Shown one piece after another: positions 51,818 to 62,128 of a stretch of DNA of 64,000 nucleotides. A program made the translations under genes and the position numbers. Under the pieces are notes generated by a model. It saw only the letters and a list, made by a program, of their open reading frames with translations, did no database searches and was not told the origin of the DNA. The number at the start of each line of letters is the position of its first letter. Position 1 is the stretch's first letter. The DNA is from Mycolicibacterium poriferae (lineage in GTDB: Bacteria > Actinomycetota > Actinomycetes > Mycobacteriales > Mycobacteriaceae): assembly GCF_010728325.1 (NCBI RefSeq), contig NZ_AP022570.1, forward strand, positions 5,580,001 through 5,644,000. The letters run 5' to 3'.

Positions 51818-53038
51818 TCACCTGGCTCCCATCAGATGTTCGAGAGCCAACTGTTGGAGTGCGACGAATCCGCAACCCTTTCCGCCGAAGTAGGCGTCCG
51901 TGTCGAATTGTTCGTAGGCGGTGGGGTCGGCGATCAGATCGGCGTAGGACTCGCCTGCGTCGAGGGTGGGCCGGCGCAACTCGTCCACCTTGGCCGCGGC
52001 CATCGCGGCCAATACCTCAGGATCGGCGCGGAATGCGGCCGCGCGCTGCCGTAACAGCAGGTACATCCGCATGTTGGCCGCAGCGGAGGCCCAGACACCG
52101 TCGGCATCCTCGGTGCGGCTGGGCTTGTAGTCGAAGTGTCGCGGCCCGTCGTAGGCAGGCCCGCCGCCGGGGGCACCGTGTTCGAGGAGGTCCACCAGCG
52201 CGAAGGCATTGGCCAGATCACCATGGCCGAACACCAGGTCCTGGTCGAACTTGATCCCGCGCTGACCGTTGAGGTCGATGTGAAACAGCTTGTCGCTGTA
52301 AAGCGCCTGGCTGATCCCGTGCATGAAGTTCAGCCCGGCCATCTGCTCGTGACCAGTCTCGGGATTGACCCCGACCATGTCGGGATGAGCGAGGGTCTCG
52401 ATGAAGGCCAGCGCATGTCCCACCGTGGGCAGCAGAATGTCGCCTCGGGGTTCGTTGGGCTTGGGTTCGATGGCGAAGCGGATTCCGATACCTTGATCGA
52501 TCACGTACTCGCACAACAGATCAACCGCTTCTCGATACCGTTCGAGCGCTGCTCGCACGTCCTTGGCCGAGTCGTATTCGCTTCCTTCACGACCACCCCA
52601 CATGACAAAGGTGTGCGCTCCGAGTTCTGCGGCCAGGTCGATGTTGCGCAACACCTTGCGGAGGGCGAACCGACGCACTGCACGGTCGTTGCTGGTGAAC
52701 CCGCCGTCCTTGAAGGCCGGCTGGGTGAACAGGTTGGTCGTCACCATCGGCACGACCAGACCCGTCGCGTTCAATGCCGAGGACAGTCGGTCGATCATCC
52801 GGCGCCGCTCGGAATCCGAACTTCCGAAAGCAAAGAGGTCGTCGTCGTGCAGTGTGACACCGTATGCACCGAGATCCGCGAGCCGTTCCACGGCCTCGGT
52901 CACATCCAGCGCCGGCCGCGTCGCGACGCCGAAAGGATCATTGCCTTGCCAACCGATCGTCCACAGACCGAAGGAGAACTTGTCGGACCGGCGTGGGATG
53001 AGGGAGTCCGACGCGGCGCGGGATTCCAGGACGGTCAT
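51818..53038 (-). CDS. xylA: Xylose isomerase
   Basis: 406 aa. Class I xylose isomerase TIM barrel of the actinobacterial short type: [13 protein letters not shown], the catalytic histidine in [14 protein letters not shown], the metal-site [12 protein letters not shown] and [20 protein letters not shown]. It interconverts D-xylose and D-xylulose using two divalent metals. It is the first gene of the leftward xylAFGH unit and divergent from xylR. Confidence 0.95.
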   Translation of the reverse strand: MTVLESRAASDSLIPRRSDKFSFGLWTIGWQGNDPFGVATRPALDVTEAVERLADLGAYGVTLHDDDLFAFGSSDSERRRMIDRLSSALNATGLVVPMVTTNLFTQPAFKDGGFTSNDRAVRRFALRKVLRNIDLAAELGAHTFVMWGGREGSEYDSAKDVRAALERYREAVDLLCEYVIDQGIGIRFAIEPKPNEPRGDILLPTVGHALAFIETLAHPDMVGVNPETGHEQMAGLNFMHGISQALYSDKLFHIDLNGQRGIKFDQDLVFGHGDLANAFALVDLLEHGAPGGGPAYDGPRHFDYKPSRTEDADGVWASAAANMRMYLLLRQRAAAFRADPEVLAAMAAAKVDELRRPTLDAGESYADLIADPTAYEQFDTDAYFGGKGCGFVALQQLALEHLMGAR

Positions 53039-53100
53039 CGCGGATGCTCCTCAGAGATCATGAGCTGTCGGTGCGGGCAGCATTGCCCAGACCATTTGGT

Positions 53101-53121
53101 TTTGTTCTCCGTCCGAACATA
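53101..53121. promoter_or_regulatory. Candidate XylR operator
   Basis: TnTGTTC-N7-GAACAnA is an inverted repeat in the 128-bp gap between the divergent xylA and xylR-xylB units. It is placed to control both promoters. The regulator is inferred from position and from the ROK family's operator type. Confidence 0.6.
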
Positions 53122-53166
53122 AGATGTGGCCTGCGACACTGTCAAGGCCGAATGCAAGGGGTGGTT

Positions 53167-54360
53167 GTGGCGTTGAAGCCGACCGGAAATGGCAGCTCGG
53201 CCCGAGTCGGGACCAACACCGATGACGTCCGCCGGCGCAATTTGTCGACCGTGTTGACCCTGGTTCACCGGCATCGCGCCCTGACCCGCGCCGAACTCAC
53301 CCGGCACACCGGGCTGTCCCGCTCGACCACCAAGGATCTCGTCGAACAATTGGTCGCGGCCGGACTCGTCGAAGAATCGCCTGCCGCGTCGCCGTCCCAG
53401 GTGGGCAGACCGAGTCCGGTCGTGCGGCCGGGACACAAGGTGCTGGCCGCGGCAGTGACACCGGAAGTCGACGCGGTCACCGTCGGCCTGGTGGGCATGG
53501 GTGGCGCAGTCCTGCGAGTGCTGCGCTGTGCCACCGATCGGGCGCCCACCCCTGAGGACACCGTGGCGATCGTCGCGGAGGCGCTTGCTGAGATCCGCCG
53601 CACGTTGAGCGACGCGCAGTCCATCACTGCCGTGGGAGTCGCGGTCCCCGGTCTGGTACACAGCCGGCAGTCAGCCGTTCAACTGGCACCCAATCTCGAT
53701 TGGCATGACGCCGAAATCGGTCCGATGCTCAGCGCCGCAACGGAATTGCCCGTGTACGCCGCCAACGATGCCAACGCCGGGGCGATCGCCGAGCATCTGT
53801 TCGGTAATCATCACAGCGCCGAGCACCTCATCTATGTCAATGGCGGCCCGAGCGGCATCGGCGCCGGCTTCGTGGTGGCCGGCGGCCTGCTCGAAGGACT
53901 GGCCGGTTATGCCGGCGAATTGGGCCACACCTTTGTGGGGGGCACCGGCGAGTGCCACTGTGGCAGCATCGGCTGCTTGGAGACCGAGGTGACCCACGCT
54001 CCGCTCGCCCGCCTGTTGTCCCAATTGGACGACGAGTCAAGCGGACCCACCGAACAGAGCTCGGCTGAACCGGATCACGACGAGCGGCGGGTACTCAGCG
54101 GGCAGACTCGGGCCTTGGCGATCGCCCTGGGCAATGCGGTCAACATGCTCAACCCCGGCCTGATCGTGCTGGGTGGCTTCCTGCGGGTCTTCCCCCGATA
54201 CGCCGCAGATGCTCTGCGCGCCGAGCTGGCCCGCCACAGCATGACCGCCCCTCGGCAACTGGTCCGTGTCGTTCCCGCCACGCTGGGGGCTGACACCCTG
54301 ATGATCGGCGCCGCCGAACTGGCATTTGGTCCCGTGCTCGCCGACCCCGGAAGGAACTGA
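53167..54360 (+). CDS. xylR: ROK-family transcriptional repressor, xylose-responsive type
   Basis: 397 aa from GTG 53167, six bases after AAGGGG; ATG 53152 and GTG 53161 are in-frame alternatives. N-terminal winged helix ([20 protein letters not shown], then [19 protein letters not shown]). The ROK sugar-kinase-like domain has [15 protein letters not shown], the [14 protein letters not shown] motif and the zinc cluster [10 protein letters not shown]. It probably represses xylAFGH and itself in the absence of xylose. xylB follows two bases after the stop. Confidence 0.9.
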   Translation: MALKPTGNGSSARVGTNTDDVRRRNLSTVLTLVHRHRALTRAELTRHTGLSRSTTKDLVEQLVAAGLVEESPAASPSQVGRPSPVVRPGHKVLAAAVTPEVDAVTVGLVGMGGAVLRVLRCATDRAPTPEDTVAIVAEALAEIRRTLSDAQSITAVGVAVPGLVHSRQSAVQLAPNLDWHDAEIGPMLSAATELPVYAANDANAGAIAEHLFGNHHSAEHLIYVNGGPSGIGAGFVVAGGLLEGLAGYAGELGHTFVGGTGECHCGSIGCLETEVTHAPLARLLSQLDDESSGPTEQSSAEPDHDERRVLSGQTRALAIALGNAVNMLNPGLIVLGGFLRVFPRYAADALRAELARHSMTAPRQLVRVVPATLGADTLMIGAAELAFGPVLADPGRN

Positions 54361-54362
54361 CG

Positions 54363-55757
54363 ATGCCCCTTGTCGCCGGTATCGATTCGTCCACACAGTC
54401 ATGCAAAGTCTTGGTGTGCGATGCGGACAGCGGGGAGATCCTGCGCTCGGCGTCCGCGCCGCATCCCGATGGCACCGAGGTCCATCCCAACCGTTGGTGG
54501 GAGGCGCTGGAGCAGGCCATCAGCGCGGCCGGTGGCATCGCCGATGTGGCGGCAGTCTCGGTCGGCGCCCAACAGCACGGCATGGTCTGCCTGGACTCCC
54601 GCGGCCGAGTCGTTCGAGACGCGTTGCTGTGGAACGACACCCGGTCTGCTCACGCGGCCGCGGAACTGACCGACGAACTCGGAGGCCCGCAGGCGTGGGC
54701 GCGTCGCACCGGGGTGGTGCCGGTCGCGGCTGTCACAGCGACGAAGCTGCGCTGGTTGGCCGACCATGAACCACACCACGCCGACGCGACCGCGGCGGTG
54801 TGCCTGCCCCACGACTGGCTGACCTGGCGGCTGAGTGGCTCCTCGGATATCGCCGATCTGCGCACCGATCGCAGCGACGCGAGCGGAACCGGGTACTTCT
54901 CCGCGGAGAGCAACACCGTCCAGACCGACCTGTTGGAACTGGCCTTCCGCGGGCGGCGCCCCGTGGTTCCGCAGGTCCTCGGCCCCCGGGAATCAGCCGG
55001 CACCGCCGCCCACGGGGCGCTGCTGGGTGCCGGCGCAGGCGACAACGCCGCTGCCGCTTTGGGATTGGGGGCAGTTCCCGGTGACTGCATCGTTTCCCTG
55101 GGCACTTCCGGGGTGGTGAGCGCGGTGGCCACGACCGCTCCACACGACGCCGACGGCCTCGTCGCGGGTTTCGCTGATGCGACGGGACGTCAGTTGCCCC
55201 TGGTATGCACTCTCAACGGCGCCCCGGTACTGGCCGCCGTGGCGGCGATGCTGCGGGTGGACTTCACCGAGTTCGACCGCCTCGCGCTGTCCGCACCCCC
55301 GGGCGCCGACGGGATGGTGTTGATTCCCTATTTCGACGGCGAGCGTTCACCCAACCTGCCAGACGCTTCCGGCGCGCTGCACGGCGTCACCTCCCGGAAC
55401 ATGACGTCGGCGAACATCGCCCGTGCCGCGGTGGAGGGCCTGCTCAGTTCGATGGCGTTCTGCGTCGACACCATCGGCGGTCAAGGAGTCGACGTCGAAC
55501 GAATCATGTTGGTCGGAGGTGGCGCCCGATCCGAGGCCGTTCGGCAGATTGCGCCCGCGGTGCTGGGGCTCGACGTTCACGTGCCGCGGCCGACCGAGTA
55601 CGTCGCACTCGGAGCGGCTCGTCAGGCGGCCTGGGTTCTCGGCGGTCAGTCCTCCCCTCCGTCGTGGACGGTGGGCAGCCCAGCCGTGTACACGGCCGAC
55701 TCAACGCCGCACGTACGGGAGCGCTACGACTCCGCACAGAAGCTGACGTTGAGGTGA
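54363..55757 (+). CDS. xylB: Xylulokinase
   Basis: 464 aa. FGGY carbohydrate kinase: [17 protein letters not shown] phosphate-1 motif, [23 protein letters not shown], and the ATP-binding [15 protein letters not shown] and [17 protein letters not shown]. It phosphorylates D-xylulose to D-xylulose 5-phosphate, which enters the pentose phosphate pathway. It is cotranscribed with xylR. Confidence 0.94.
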   Translation: MPLVAGIDSSTQSCKVLVCDADSGEILRSASAPHPDGTEVHPNRWWEALEQAISAAGGIADVAAVSVGAQQHGMVCLDSRGRVVRDALLWNDTRSAHAAAELTDELGGPQAWARRTGVVPVAAVTATKLRWLADHEPHHADATAAVCLPHDWLTWRLSGSSDIADLRTDRSDASGTGYFSAESNTVQTDLLELAFRGRRPVVPQVLGPRESAGTAAHGALLGAGAGDNAAAALGLGAVPGDCIVSLGTSGVVSAVATTAPHDADGLVAGFADATGRQLPLVCTLNGAPVLAAVAAMLRVDFTEFDRLALSAPPGADGMVLIPYFDGERSPNLPDASGALHGVTSRNMTSANIARAAVEGLLSSMAFCVDTIGGQGVDVERIMLVGGGARSEAVRQIAPAVLGLDVHVPRPTEYVALGAARQAAWVLGGQSSPPSWTVGSPAVYTADSTPHVRERYDSAQKLTLR

Positions 55758-55788
55758 TGTGTCGGTGCCGGGGTGTAGCGTCGGTTTT

Positions 55789-57075
55789 GTGTTCGAAAGT
55801 TTGTTCGATGTCGATCCTGGCGCGTCGGAGGCTGAGCTGCGCGCCGTCATCGAGCGCTGCGAGCACCTGAAATCCGCCGCGGCCGCCGCCCAAGCCCGCG
55901 CGACCGCGCTGTGGGCCGCCCAACGCGCCGACGCCGAGAAGACCGCCGGGATTCCGGCCGCGCGGCGGGGGCAGGGCCTGGCCAGTGAGGTCGCCCTGGC
56001 CCGCCGCGACGCCCCGGCCTGCGGGGCCCGCCACCTGGGGTTCGCGCGGGCCTTGGTGTCCGAGATGCCCCACACCCTGGCCGCCCTGCAGGCCGGGGTG
56101 CTCTCGGAGTGGCGGGCCACCCTGATCGTGCGCGAGTCGGCCTGTTTGAGTGTCGAGCACCGCGCTGAGTTGGACGCCGAACTGTGCGCCGACCCCACCC
56201 GGCTGACCGGGTGGGGAAATCAGCGCATCACCGCCGAAGCCGCGAAGATCGCCGCCCGGTTGGATGCCGCCGCGGTCGTCGAGCGGGCCCGCAAAGCCCC
56301 CGCGGATCGGGCGGTGTGGACCCGCCCGGCCCCTGATGCCATGGTCTATGTCACCGCGCTGCTGCCCGTGGCCCAGGGCGTCGGCATCTACGCGGCGTTG
56401 AAACGCCAAGCCGACCTCACCTGCGACGGGCGCTCGCGCGGACAGGTGATGGCCGACACCCTCTACGAACGCGCCACCGGCGAGTCCGCCACCGCGCCGG
56501 TGGCGGTGGCGCTGAACCTGGTCATGGCTGACACCGCCTTGTTCGGCGCCGACACCAGCCCCGCCTGGGTGCAGGGCTACGGCCCTGTGCCGGCCGCGGT
56601 GGCCCGTCATCTGCTCGCCGACGCCGCCACCGCCGCCCAAACCGAGGCCAAAGCCACCCTGCGCCGCCTCTACCGCCACCCCACCTCCGGACAGTTGGTG
56701 GCGATGGAGTCACGGGCCCGGTTCTTCCCGCCCGGGCTGGCCCGGTTCATCGACGTGCGCGACCAAACCTGCCGCACCCCCTACTGCGACGCCCCGATCC
56801 GCCACCACGATCACGCCACCCCCGACCGTGCGGGAGGGTCGACCAGCGCACGCAACGGTCTGGGCACCTGTGAAACCTGCAACTACGCCAAAGACGCCCC
56901 CGGCTGGACCGTCACCACCACCGATGACGACGGCACCCACACCGCCACCTACACCACCCCCACCGGCGCGACCTACTACTCCCTGGCCCCACCAGCCCCC
57001 GGAACCCCCATCACCCGCCGCAGCATCATCGAAGACGGACTGAGCATCAACCTCATCACCTTCGACGCTGCGTGA
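55789..57075 (+). CDS. DUF222/HNH endonuclease domain protein (13E12 family)
   Basis: 428 aa from GTG 55789 (VFESLFDVDPGASEAELRAV); the open frame from 55759 has no better start. The N-terminal DUF222 helical domain (AQARATALWAAQRADAEK) is followed by a C-terminal HNH domain with CRTPYCDAPIRHHDHATPD and CETCNYAK, which retains the zinc cysteines and metal histidines. These multicopy genes are common in mycobacteria, often near mobile DNA; their role is not established. The 3' end overlaps the convergent aacS by 20 bases. Confidence 0.88.
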   Translation: MFESLFDVDPGASEAELRAVIERCEHLKSAAAAAQARATALWAAQRADAEKTAGIPAARRGQGLASEVALARRDAPACGARHLGFARALVSEMPHTLAALQAGVLSEWRATLIVRESACLSVEHRAELDAELCADPTRLTGWGNQRITAEAAKIAARLDAAAVVERARKAPADRAVWTRPAPDAMVYVTALLPVAQGVGIYAALKRQADLTCDGRSRGQVMADTLYERATGESATAPVAVALNLVMADTALFGADTSPAWVQGYGPVPAAVARHLLADAATAAQTEAKATLRRLYRHPTSGQLVAMESRARFFPPGLARFIDVRDQTCRTPYCDAPIRHHDHATPDRAGGSTSARNGLGTCETCNYAKDAPGWTVTTTDDDGTHTATYTTPTGATYYSLAPPAPGTPITRRSIIEDGLSINLITFDAA

Positions 57076-58990
57076 GGTACCAGTCGAGCAGCGCCGGATC
57101 GTCGACGGCGCTGCGCTCGACGACCTTGGCTGAATCACCGCCCTGGAAGAGCTTTTTGACGGGCACCTCGAGCTTCTTGCCAGTGCGGGTGTGCGGCACT
57201 CCCGGCGCGACGATGATGTCGTCGGGGACATGCCGCGGAGAAACCTCGGTGCGAATGGTGTCCTTGATCGTCTCGCGCAACTCGTCGGTCAACTCGAGTC
57301 CGTCGGCCAGGACGACGAACAACGGCATCCAGTAGCCGCCGTCGGACTGCTCGGCGCCGATCACCAGCGCCTCGACCACTTCGGGAAGGCTTTCGACGGC
57401 CTGGTAGATGTCGGCACTACCCATGCGGATGCCGTGCCGGTTGAGGGTGGAGTCGGAGCGCCCGTGCACGATCACGCTGCCGTGATCGGTGAGGGTGATC
57501 CAGTCCCCGTGCCGCCATACGCCCGGGAACATCTCGAAATACGCGTCGCGGTAACGCTGCCCATCAGGGTCATTCCAGAATTTCACCGGCATCGAAGGCA
57601 GCGGCTTGGTGATCACGAGTTCACCGACCTCGCCGCGTACCGGTTTGCCGGATTCGTCCCACGCCTCCAACGCGCAGCCCAGATAGGGGGCGGACAGCTC
57701 GCCCGGCCACACCGGCACGGTGCGCACCCCCCCGGCGAATGCAGACACCACGTCGGTGCCGCCACTGATGGACGCGACCTGCACGCCCACGTGTTCGGCC
57801 AGCCACAGCGATGAGGCCGGCGGGAGTGACGACCCGGTGATACCGACCGTCCGCAGCGCGGACAGGTCGTGGCTCTTGCTCGGATGCGCATCGGCCTTCA
57901 TGCAACCCAGCACATAGCCTGGGCTGGTGCCCAGCACTGTGGCCCGCACCCGGGAGGCGATGCCCCACAGCGCATCTGGTGTCGGCGACGAGGGGCTGCC
58001 GTCGTAGCAGACGATCGTCGCACCCACCAGCAGGCCGGCCACCTGGAAGTTCCACATCATCCAGCTGGGGCTGGTGAACCAGAAGAACGTGTCGTCGCGA
58101 TCCATGTCCGACTGCAGTGCAACGGCTTTCAGATGTTCCACGACAACACCGCCGTGACCGTGCACGATGCCCTTCGGCAGGCCGGTGGTGCCCGACGAGA
58201 ACAGAATCCACAGCGGATGGTCGAACTCGACGGGGACGGTGTCGACGGGCTGGTCGCTGTGGGCGGCAAGGTCGTCGAGACCCAGCGTGGCCACCAGGGT
58301 CGGTAAACCGGCACTCAGCGCCGCGACGTCCTCGTGTTTGTCGCGGTACTTCCCGGCGAACACATAGCCGTCCGCGGCGATCAGCACCTTCGGTTCCAGC
58401 TGCCCCAGCCGGTCCAGCGCCGCCTTGGCCGAATAGTCCTGCCCGCACGCGCTCCACGCCGCCCCCACGGATGCGGTGGCCAGGAACGCGATCACGGCTT
58501 CGGGGATGTTGGGCAGGTAGCCCACCACGCGATCCCCCGGCTCGACCCCGTGGGAACGCAGCGTCTGGGCGAGGGCGGCCGTGCGGCCGAGCAGTTCGTC
58601 CCAGGACATCTCCCGGTCCGGCTCCTGCTCGCTGACGTGGACGATCGCCGGGCGATCGGCACGTGCGTGGCGGATCACCTGATCGACATAGTTCAGCGAC
58701 GTGCCCGGGAACCACCGGGCGCCGGGCATGTCGACGGACTCCACGACGGTCTCGCCACGTTCGCCGAGTTCGAAGTAGTCCCACAGCGCCGCCCAAAAAT
58801 CGTCGAGATTCTCGACCGACCAGCGCCACAGCGCGGCGTAGTCACCGAACTGCCCACCGGTGCGGGCTTCGACGAACCGCGCGAAGTCGGTGACCCGCGC
58901 ATCGGCGATGTCCTGCTCGGTCGGTTCCCATTGGGTTTGAATTGCCGGCCCGCCGGCGTGTGGTTGAACTGCCGGACCCTGCTCGCTCAC
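57056..58990 (-). CDS. aacS: Acetoacetyl-CoA synthetase
   Basis: 644 aa from GTG 58990, overlapping the bdhA stop by GTGA; the frame is open to 59062 but within bdhA. ANL family with ILFSSGTTGLPKGIVHGHGG, the N-terminal ALWDYFELGERGETVVES typical of AacS, SGGTDVVSAF and the catalytic lysine region HTRTGKKLEVPVKKL. It activates acetoacetate to acetoacetyl-CoA with ATP. It is the third gene of the MHS transporter-bdhA-aacS operon, completing 3-hydroxybutyrate use. Confidence 0.93.
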   Translation of the reverse strand: MSEQGPAVQPHAGGPAIQTQWEPTEQDIADARVTDFARFVEARTGGQFGDYAALWRWSVENLDDFWAALWDYFELGERGETVVESVDMPGARWFPGTSLNYVDQVIRHARADRPAIVHVSEQEPDREMSWDELLGRTAALAQTLRSHGVEPGDRVVGYLPNIPEAVIAFLATASVGAAWSACGQDYSAKAALDRLGQLEPKVLIAADGYVFAGKYRDKHEDVAALSAGLPTLVATLGLDDLAAHSDQPVDTVPVEFDHPLWILFSSGTTGLPKGIVHGHGGVVVEHLKAVALQSDMDRDDTFFWFTSPSWMMWNFQVAGLLVGATIVCYDGSPSSPTPDALWGIASRVRATVLGTSPGYVLGCMKADAHPSKSHDLSALRTVGITGSSLPPASSLWLAEHVGVQVASISGGTDVVSAFAGGVRTVPVWPGELSAPYLGCALEAWDESGKPVRGEVGELVITKPLPSMPVKFWNDPDGQRYRDAYFEMFPGVWRHGDWITLTDHGSVIVHGRSDSTLNRHGIRMGSADIYQAVESLPEVVEALVIGAEQSDGGYWMPLFVVLADGLELTDELRETIKDTIRTEVSPRHVPDDIIVAPGVPHTRTGKKLEVPVKKLFQGGDSAKVVERSAVDDPALLDWYLTQRRR

Positions 58991-59733
58991 CGGGCGCTCC
59001 ACCCGCCGTCCATCGTGTAGGACGCCCCGGTCACCATGCCCGCGTTCGGCGACGCCAGCCACCCCACCAGCGAGCCGACCTCCTCTGGCTCGACAAGACG
59101 TTTCACCGCGCTCTCCTTCAGCAGGATCTCTGTCACCACCTCGTCCTCGCCGATGTTATGCGTTCGGGCTTGATCGGCGATCTGCTTCGTTACCAGAGGG
59201 GTACGCACGTAGCCGGGGTTGACGCAGTTGCTGGTGACCCCGTGCGGACCGCCTTCCAGCGCCGTGACCTTGGACAAGCCCTCGAGGGCGTGCTTGGCGG
59301 TGACATAGGCGGCCTTGAACGGCGATGCACGCAAGCCGTGGATGGACGAGATGTTGATGACGCGGCCGAACTCGTTGCGGTACATGTGCGGAAGCGCGGC
59401 CCGGATCAGCAGGAACGGCGCCTCGACCATCAGGGTCATCATCAGACGGAACCGGTCCGGTGGAAAGGCCGCGATCTCGCTGACGGTCTGCACGCCGGCA
59501 TTGTTGACCAGGATGTCGGTGTGCAAGTCCAGGTCCTCGAGCGCCCCGACATCCAGCAGGTCCAGCGTCCATGCGGAACCACCGATCTCGTCGGCGACAC
59601 TCTGCGCGCCCGCCTCGTCGATGTCGGCGACGGTCACCTTCGCACCGCGCTGCGCCAGTTCCCGCGCACACGCCGCCCCGATTCCGCCGGCGCCGCCGGT
59701 GATGAGAGCCGAACGGCCGTCGAGGTCGTTCAC
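58987..59733 (-). CDS. bdhA: D-3-hydroxybutyrate dehydrogenase
   Basis: 248 aa from GTG 59733. SDR with LITGGAGGIGAACARELAQRG, NNAGVQTVSEIAAFPPDRF, active-site Ser/Tyr/Lys (INISSIHGLRASPFKAAYVT, AKHALEG) and the NCVNPGYVRTPLVTKQIADQ block that is characteristic of bacterial 3-hydroxybutyrate dehydrogenases. It oxidises D-3-hydroxybutyrate to acetoacetate with NAD+. The gene overlaps both neighbours by four bases. Confidence 0.93.
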   Translation of the reverse strand: MNDLDGRSALITGGAGGIGAACARELAQRGAKVTVADIDEAGAQSVADEIGGSAWTLDLLDVGALEDLDLHTDILVNNAGVQTVSEIAAFPPDRFRLMMTLMVEAPFLLIRAALPHMYRNEFGRVINISSIHGLRASPFKAAYVTAKHALEGLSKVTALEGGPHGVTSNCVNPGYVRTPLVTKQIADQARTHNIGEDEVVTEILLKESAVKRLVEPEEVGSLVGWLASPNAGMVTGASYTMDGGWSAR

Positions 59734-61097
59734 CGCGCCCCCGCCTCCGCCAGCTGCTCGCGGTCGGCGGCGTCGATCATCGCCAGGTCGACACCGTTGG
59801 TCTCGCGCATGAACAGCGCTGCCACCAAGGTGATGATCGCGGCGACTGCGAGGTAGATCGCGATCGGTACCCAGGAGTCATAGATGTCGAGCAGCTTCAC
59901 GGAGATGATCGGGGCCAGCGACCCCGCCACGATCGAGGTCACTTGATACCCCAGCGACACACCGGAATACCGCATGCGGGTCGGGAACATCTCGGCCATG
60001 ATCGCCGGCTGCGGCGAGTACATCAGGGCGTGGATCATCAGGCCGAGAACGATGGCGCCGATGACGAACAGGTAGTTGCCGGTGTCCATCATCGGGAACC
60101 CGATGAATCCCCACGCTGCCGCACCGATGGCGCCGACGATGTAGACCGGACGGCGACCGATGCGATCGGAGAGCCGACCCACCTGGGGGATGATCAGGAA
60201 GTGCACCCCGTGCGCGATCAGCAGCCACAACAGGATGTCGCCGGTATCGGCGCCGACCTGCTGGCTCAGATAGGTGATCGACACGATGACCACGAGGTAG
60301 TACATGATGTTCTCGGCGAACCGCAGGCCCATCGCGGTGAACACGCCGCGCGGGTAGCGCTTCAGCACCTCCACGACACCGTAGGACACCGCCTTCACGC
60401 GCTCGACCTCTGCTTGGGCCGCCACGAAGATCGGTGCGTCGGTGACCTTGGTGCGGATGTAGTAGCCGATCAGCACCACCACGGCCGACAGCCAGAACGC
60501 CACACGCCAACCCCAGGACAGAAACGCCTCGTCCGACAGCGTCGTGGTCAAGACCAGCAAAACGACGGTGGCGAGCATGTTGCCGACGGGCACGGCGGCC
60601 TGCGGCCAGCTGGCCCAGAATGCGCGCTGCCGGTCGGGGCTGTGCTCGGCGACGAGCAGCACGGCGCCACCCCACTCTCCCCCGACGGCGAAGCCCTGGA
60701 GGAACCGCAGCACCACGAGCAGGGCCGGCGCCCAGTAACCGATCTGACCGAACGTCGGTAGGCATCCCATCAAGAAGGTGGCGGCACCGACCAGGAGCAG
60801 GCTGAACTGCAACAGCTTCTTGCGGCCGTACTTGTCGCCGAAATGCCCGAAGACCACACCGCCGAGGGGTCGGGCGAGGAAGCCGACCGCGTACGTCAGA
60901 AACGCCGCCAGGATCGCGTCGAGCTCGCTGCCGGTTTGGGCGAAGAACACCTTGTTGAACACCAGGGTCGCCGCCGTGCCGTAGAGAAAGAACTCGTACC
61001 ACTCGACGACGGTGCCGGCCATCGACGCGGCGACAACGCGTTTCAGTCCGGTGCTGACCTTGCCCCCCGATGCATCGGAGCTTTGTTGGGTGGTCAT
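59730..61097 (-). CDS. MFS transporter of the metabolite:H+ symporter (MHS) type
   Basis: 455 aa from ATG 61097, after GGAGGGAG. Twelve transmembrane helices; MHS signatures VVEWYEFFLYGTAATLVFNK and GHFGDKYGRKKLLQFSLLLV, and the mid-chain GEWGGAVLLVAEHSP. MHS proteins import small carboxylates such as ketoglutarate, shikimate or proline/betaine. Given bdhA and aacS downstream with overlapping stops, I infer D-3-hydroxybutyrate or acetoacetate as substrate. It is divergent from the LysR gene. Confidence 0.88.
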   Translation of the reverse strand: MTTQQSSDASGGKVSTGLKRVVAASMAGTVVEWYEFFLYGTAATLVFNKVFFAQTGSELDAILAAFLTYAVGFLARPLGGVVFGHFGDKYGRKKLLQFSLLLVGAATFLMGCLPTFGQIGYWAPALLVVLRFLQGFAVGGEWGGAVLLVAEHSPDRQRAFWASWPQAAVPVGNMLATVVLLVLTTTLSDEAFLSWGWRVAFWLSAVVVLIGYYIRTKVTDAPIFVAAQAEVERVKAVSYGVVEVLKRYPRGVFTAMGLRFAENIMYYLVVIVSITYLSQQVGADTGDILLWLLIAHGVHFLIIPQVGRLSDRIGRRPVYIVGAIGAAAWGFIGFPMMDTGNYLFVIGAIVLGLMIHALMYSPQPAIMAEMFPTRMRYSGVSLGYQVTSIVAGSLAPIISVKLLDIYDSWVPIAIYLAVAAIITLVAALFMRETNGVDLAMIDAADREQLAEAGAR

Positions 61098-61189
61098 CGG
61101 TACTCCCTCCTCTGTGACAGCCGCCACACTCAGTCGTGAGTATTCATGCAGGTGCCCCGGCCGAGCAATGACCAAACCTGCAGGAAGCA

Positions 61190-61205
61190 TCTGCGAAAAT
61201 GCAGA
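61190..61205. promoter_or_regulatory. Candidate LysR operator
   Basis: TCTGC-N6-GCAGA is a perfect inverted repeat ending one base before the LysR ATG and lies within the LysR / MHS transporter divergent region. Related TGCAGG motifs occur at 61147 and 61178. The assignment is from position. Confidence 0.5.
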
Positions 61206-61206
61206 C

Positions 61207-62118
61207 ATGACCGGACCGAGCCGACGACCCAGCGCCGATGACCTGCTGATCCTGTTGGCGGTCGGACGCACCGGTAGGTATACGACCGCCGCCGACGAAC
61301 TCGGTCTCAACCACACGACCATCAGCCGACGGATCGCTGCGCTCGAGCTGGCCGTGGGCGGGCGGGTGCTGGCCCGTGTCTCGGGCGGTTGGGAGCTGAC
61401 CGAGCTGGGGCGCGAAGCACTCGCCGCGGCGGAGGCGGTCGAAGCCGCGGTCCGCTCGTTGAGCACCGAGGCCGGCGGAAAGCGGGCGCTGGAAGGCGTC
61501 GTCCGCGTCTCTGCCACCGACGGATTCTCGGCTTATATCGCCGCGCCCGCTGCCGCAGCCGTACAGCGTGAACACCCCAATGTGGCGGTCGAGATCGTCG
61601 CGGCGACCCGGCGCGCCAGCCAGCAGCGCTCTGGCCTGGACGTCGAGGTGGTGGTCGGTGAACCGACCGTGCACCGCGCCAAAGCCCTTCGCCTGGGCGA
61701 CTACTGCCTCGGGCTGTACGGGTCCCGCGACTATCTCGCCGACCACGGCTCGCCGGCGAATGTCGCCGATCTGCAACGGTTCCCGTTGGTGTACTTCATC
61801 GACTCGATGCTGCAGGTCGACGATCTGGATCTGGCACCCAGCTTCGCGCCGGCCATGCGGGAGTCGGTGACGTCGACCAATGTGTTCGTCCATGTGGAGG
61901 CCACCCGGGCGTCAGCGGGTCTGGGGCTGTTGCCGTGTTTCATGGCCGACCGCCACCCAGATCTGGTCCGGGTTCTGGCCACCGAGGTGTCGATCCGGCT
62001 CACGTACTGGCTTGTTACCCGCGAAGAAACCCTGCGGCGACCCGAGGTGTCGGCCGTCGTCGAGGCGATCGGAGCCCGGATGGCCGACCAACGCACCGTC
62101 CTGCTCGGCGCCCACTAA
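61207..62118 (+). CDS. LysR family transcriptional regulator
   Basis: 303 aa from ATG 61207. N-terminal helix-turn-helix (LLILLAVGRTGRYTTAADEL, then GLNHTTISRRIAALE), then a substrate-binding domain with ALEGVVRVSATDGFSAYIAA and CFMADRHPDLVRVLA. Divergent arrangement with the MHS transporter-bdhA-aacS operon makes it the probable activator of that operon, with a hydroxybutyrate-type inducer. The hydrolase gene follows after ten bases. Confidence 0.85.
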   Translation: MTGPSRRPSADDLLILLAVGRTGRYTTAADELGLNHTTISRRIAALELAVGGRVLARVSGGWELTELGREALAAAEAVEAAVRSLSTEAGGKRALEGVVRVSATDGFSAYIAAPAAAAVQREHPNVAVEIVAATRRASQQRSGLDVEVVVGEPTVHRAKALRLGDYCLGLYGSRDYLADHGSPANVADLQRFPLVYFIDSMLQVDDLDLAPSFAPAMRESVTSTNVFVHVEATRASAGLGLLPCFMADRHPDLVRVLATEVSIRLTYWLVTREETLRRPEVSAVVEAIGARMADQRTVLLGAH

Positions 62119-62128
62119 CGTCGGCGGT

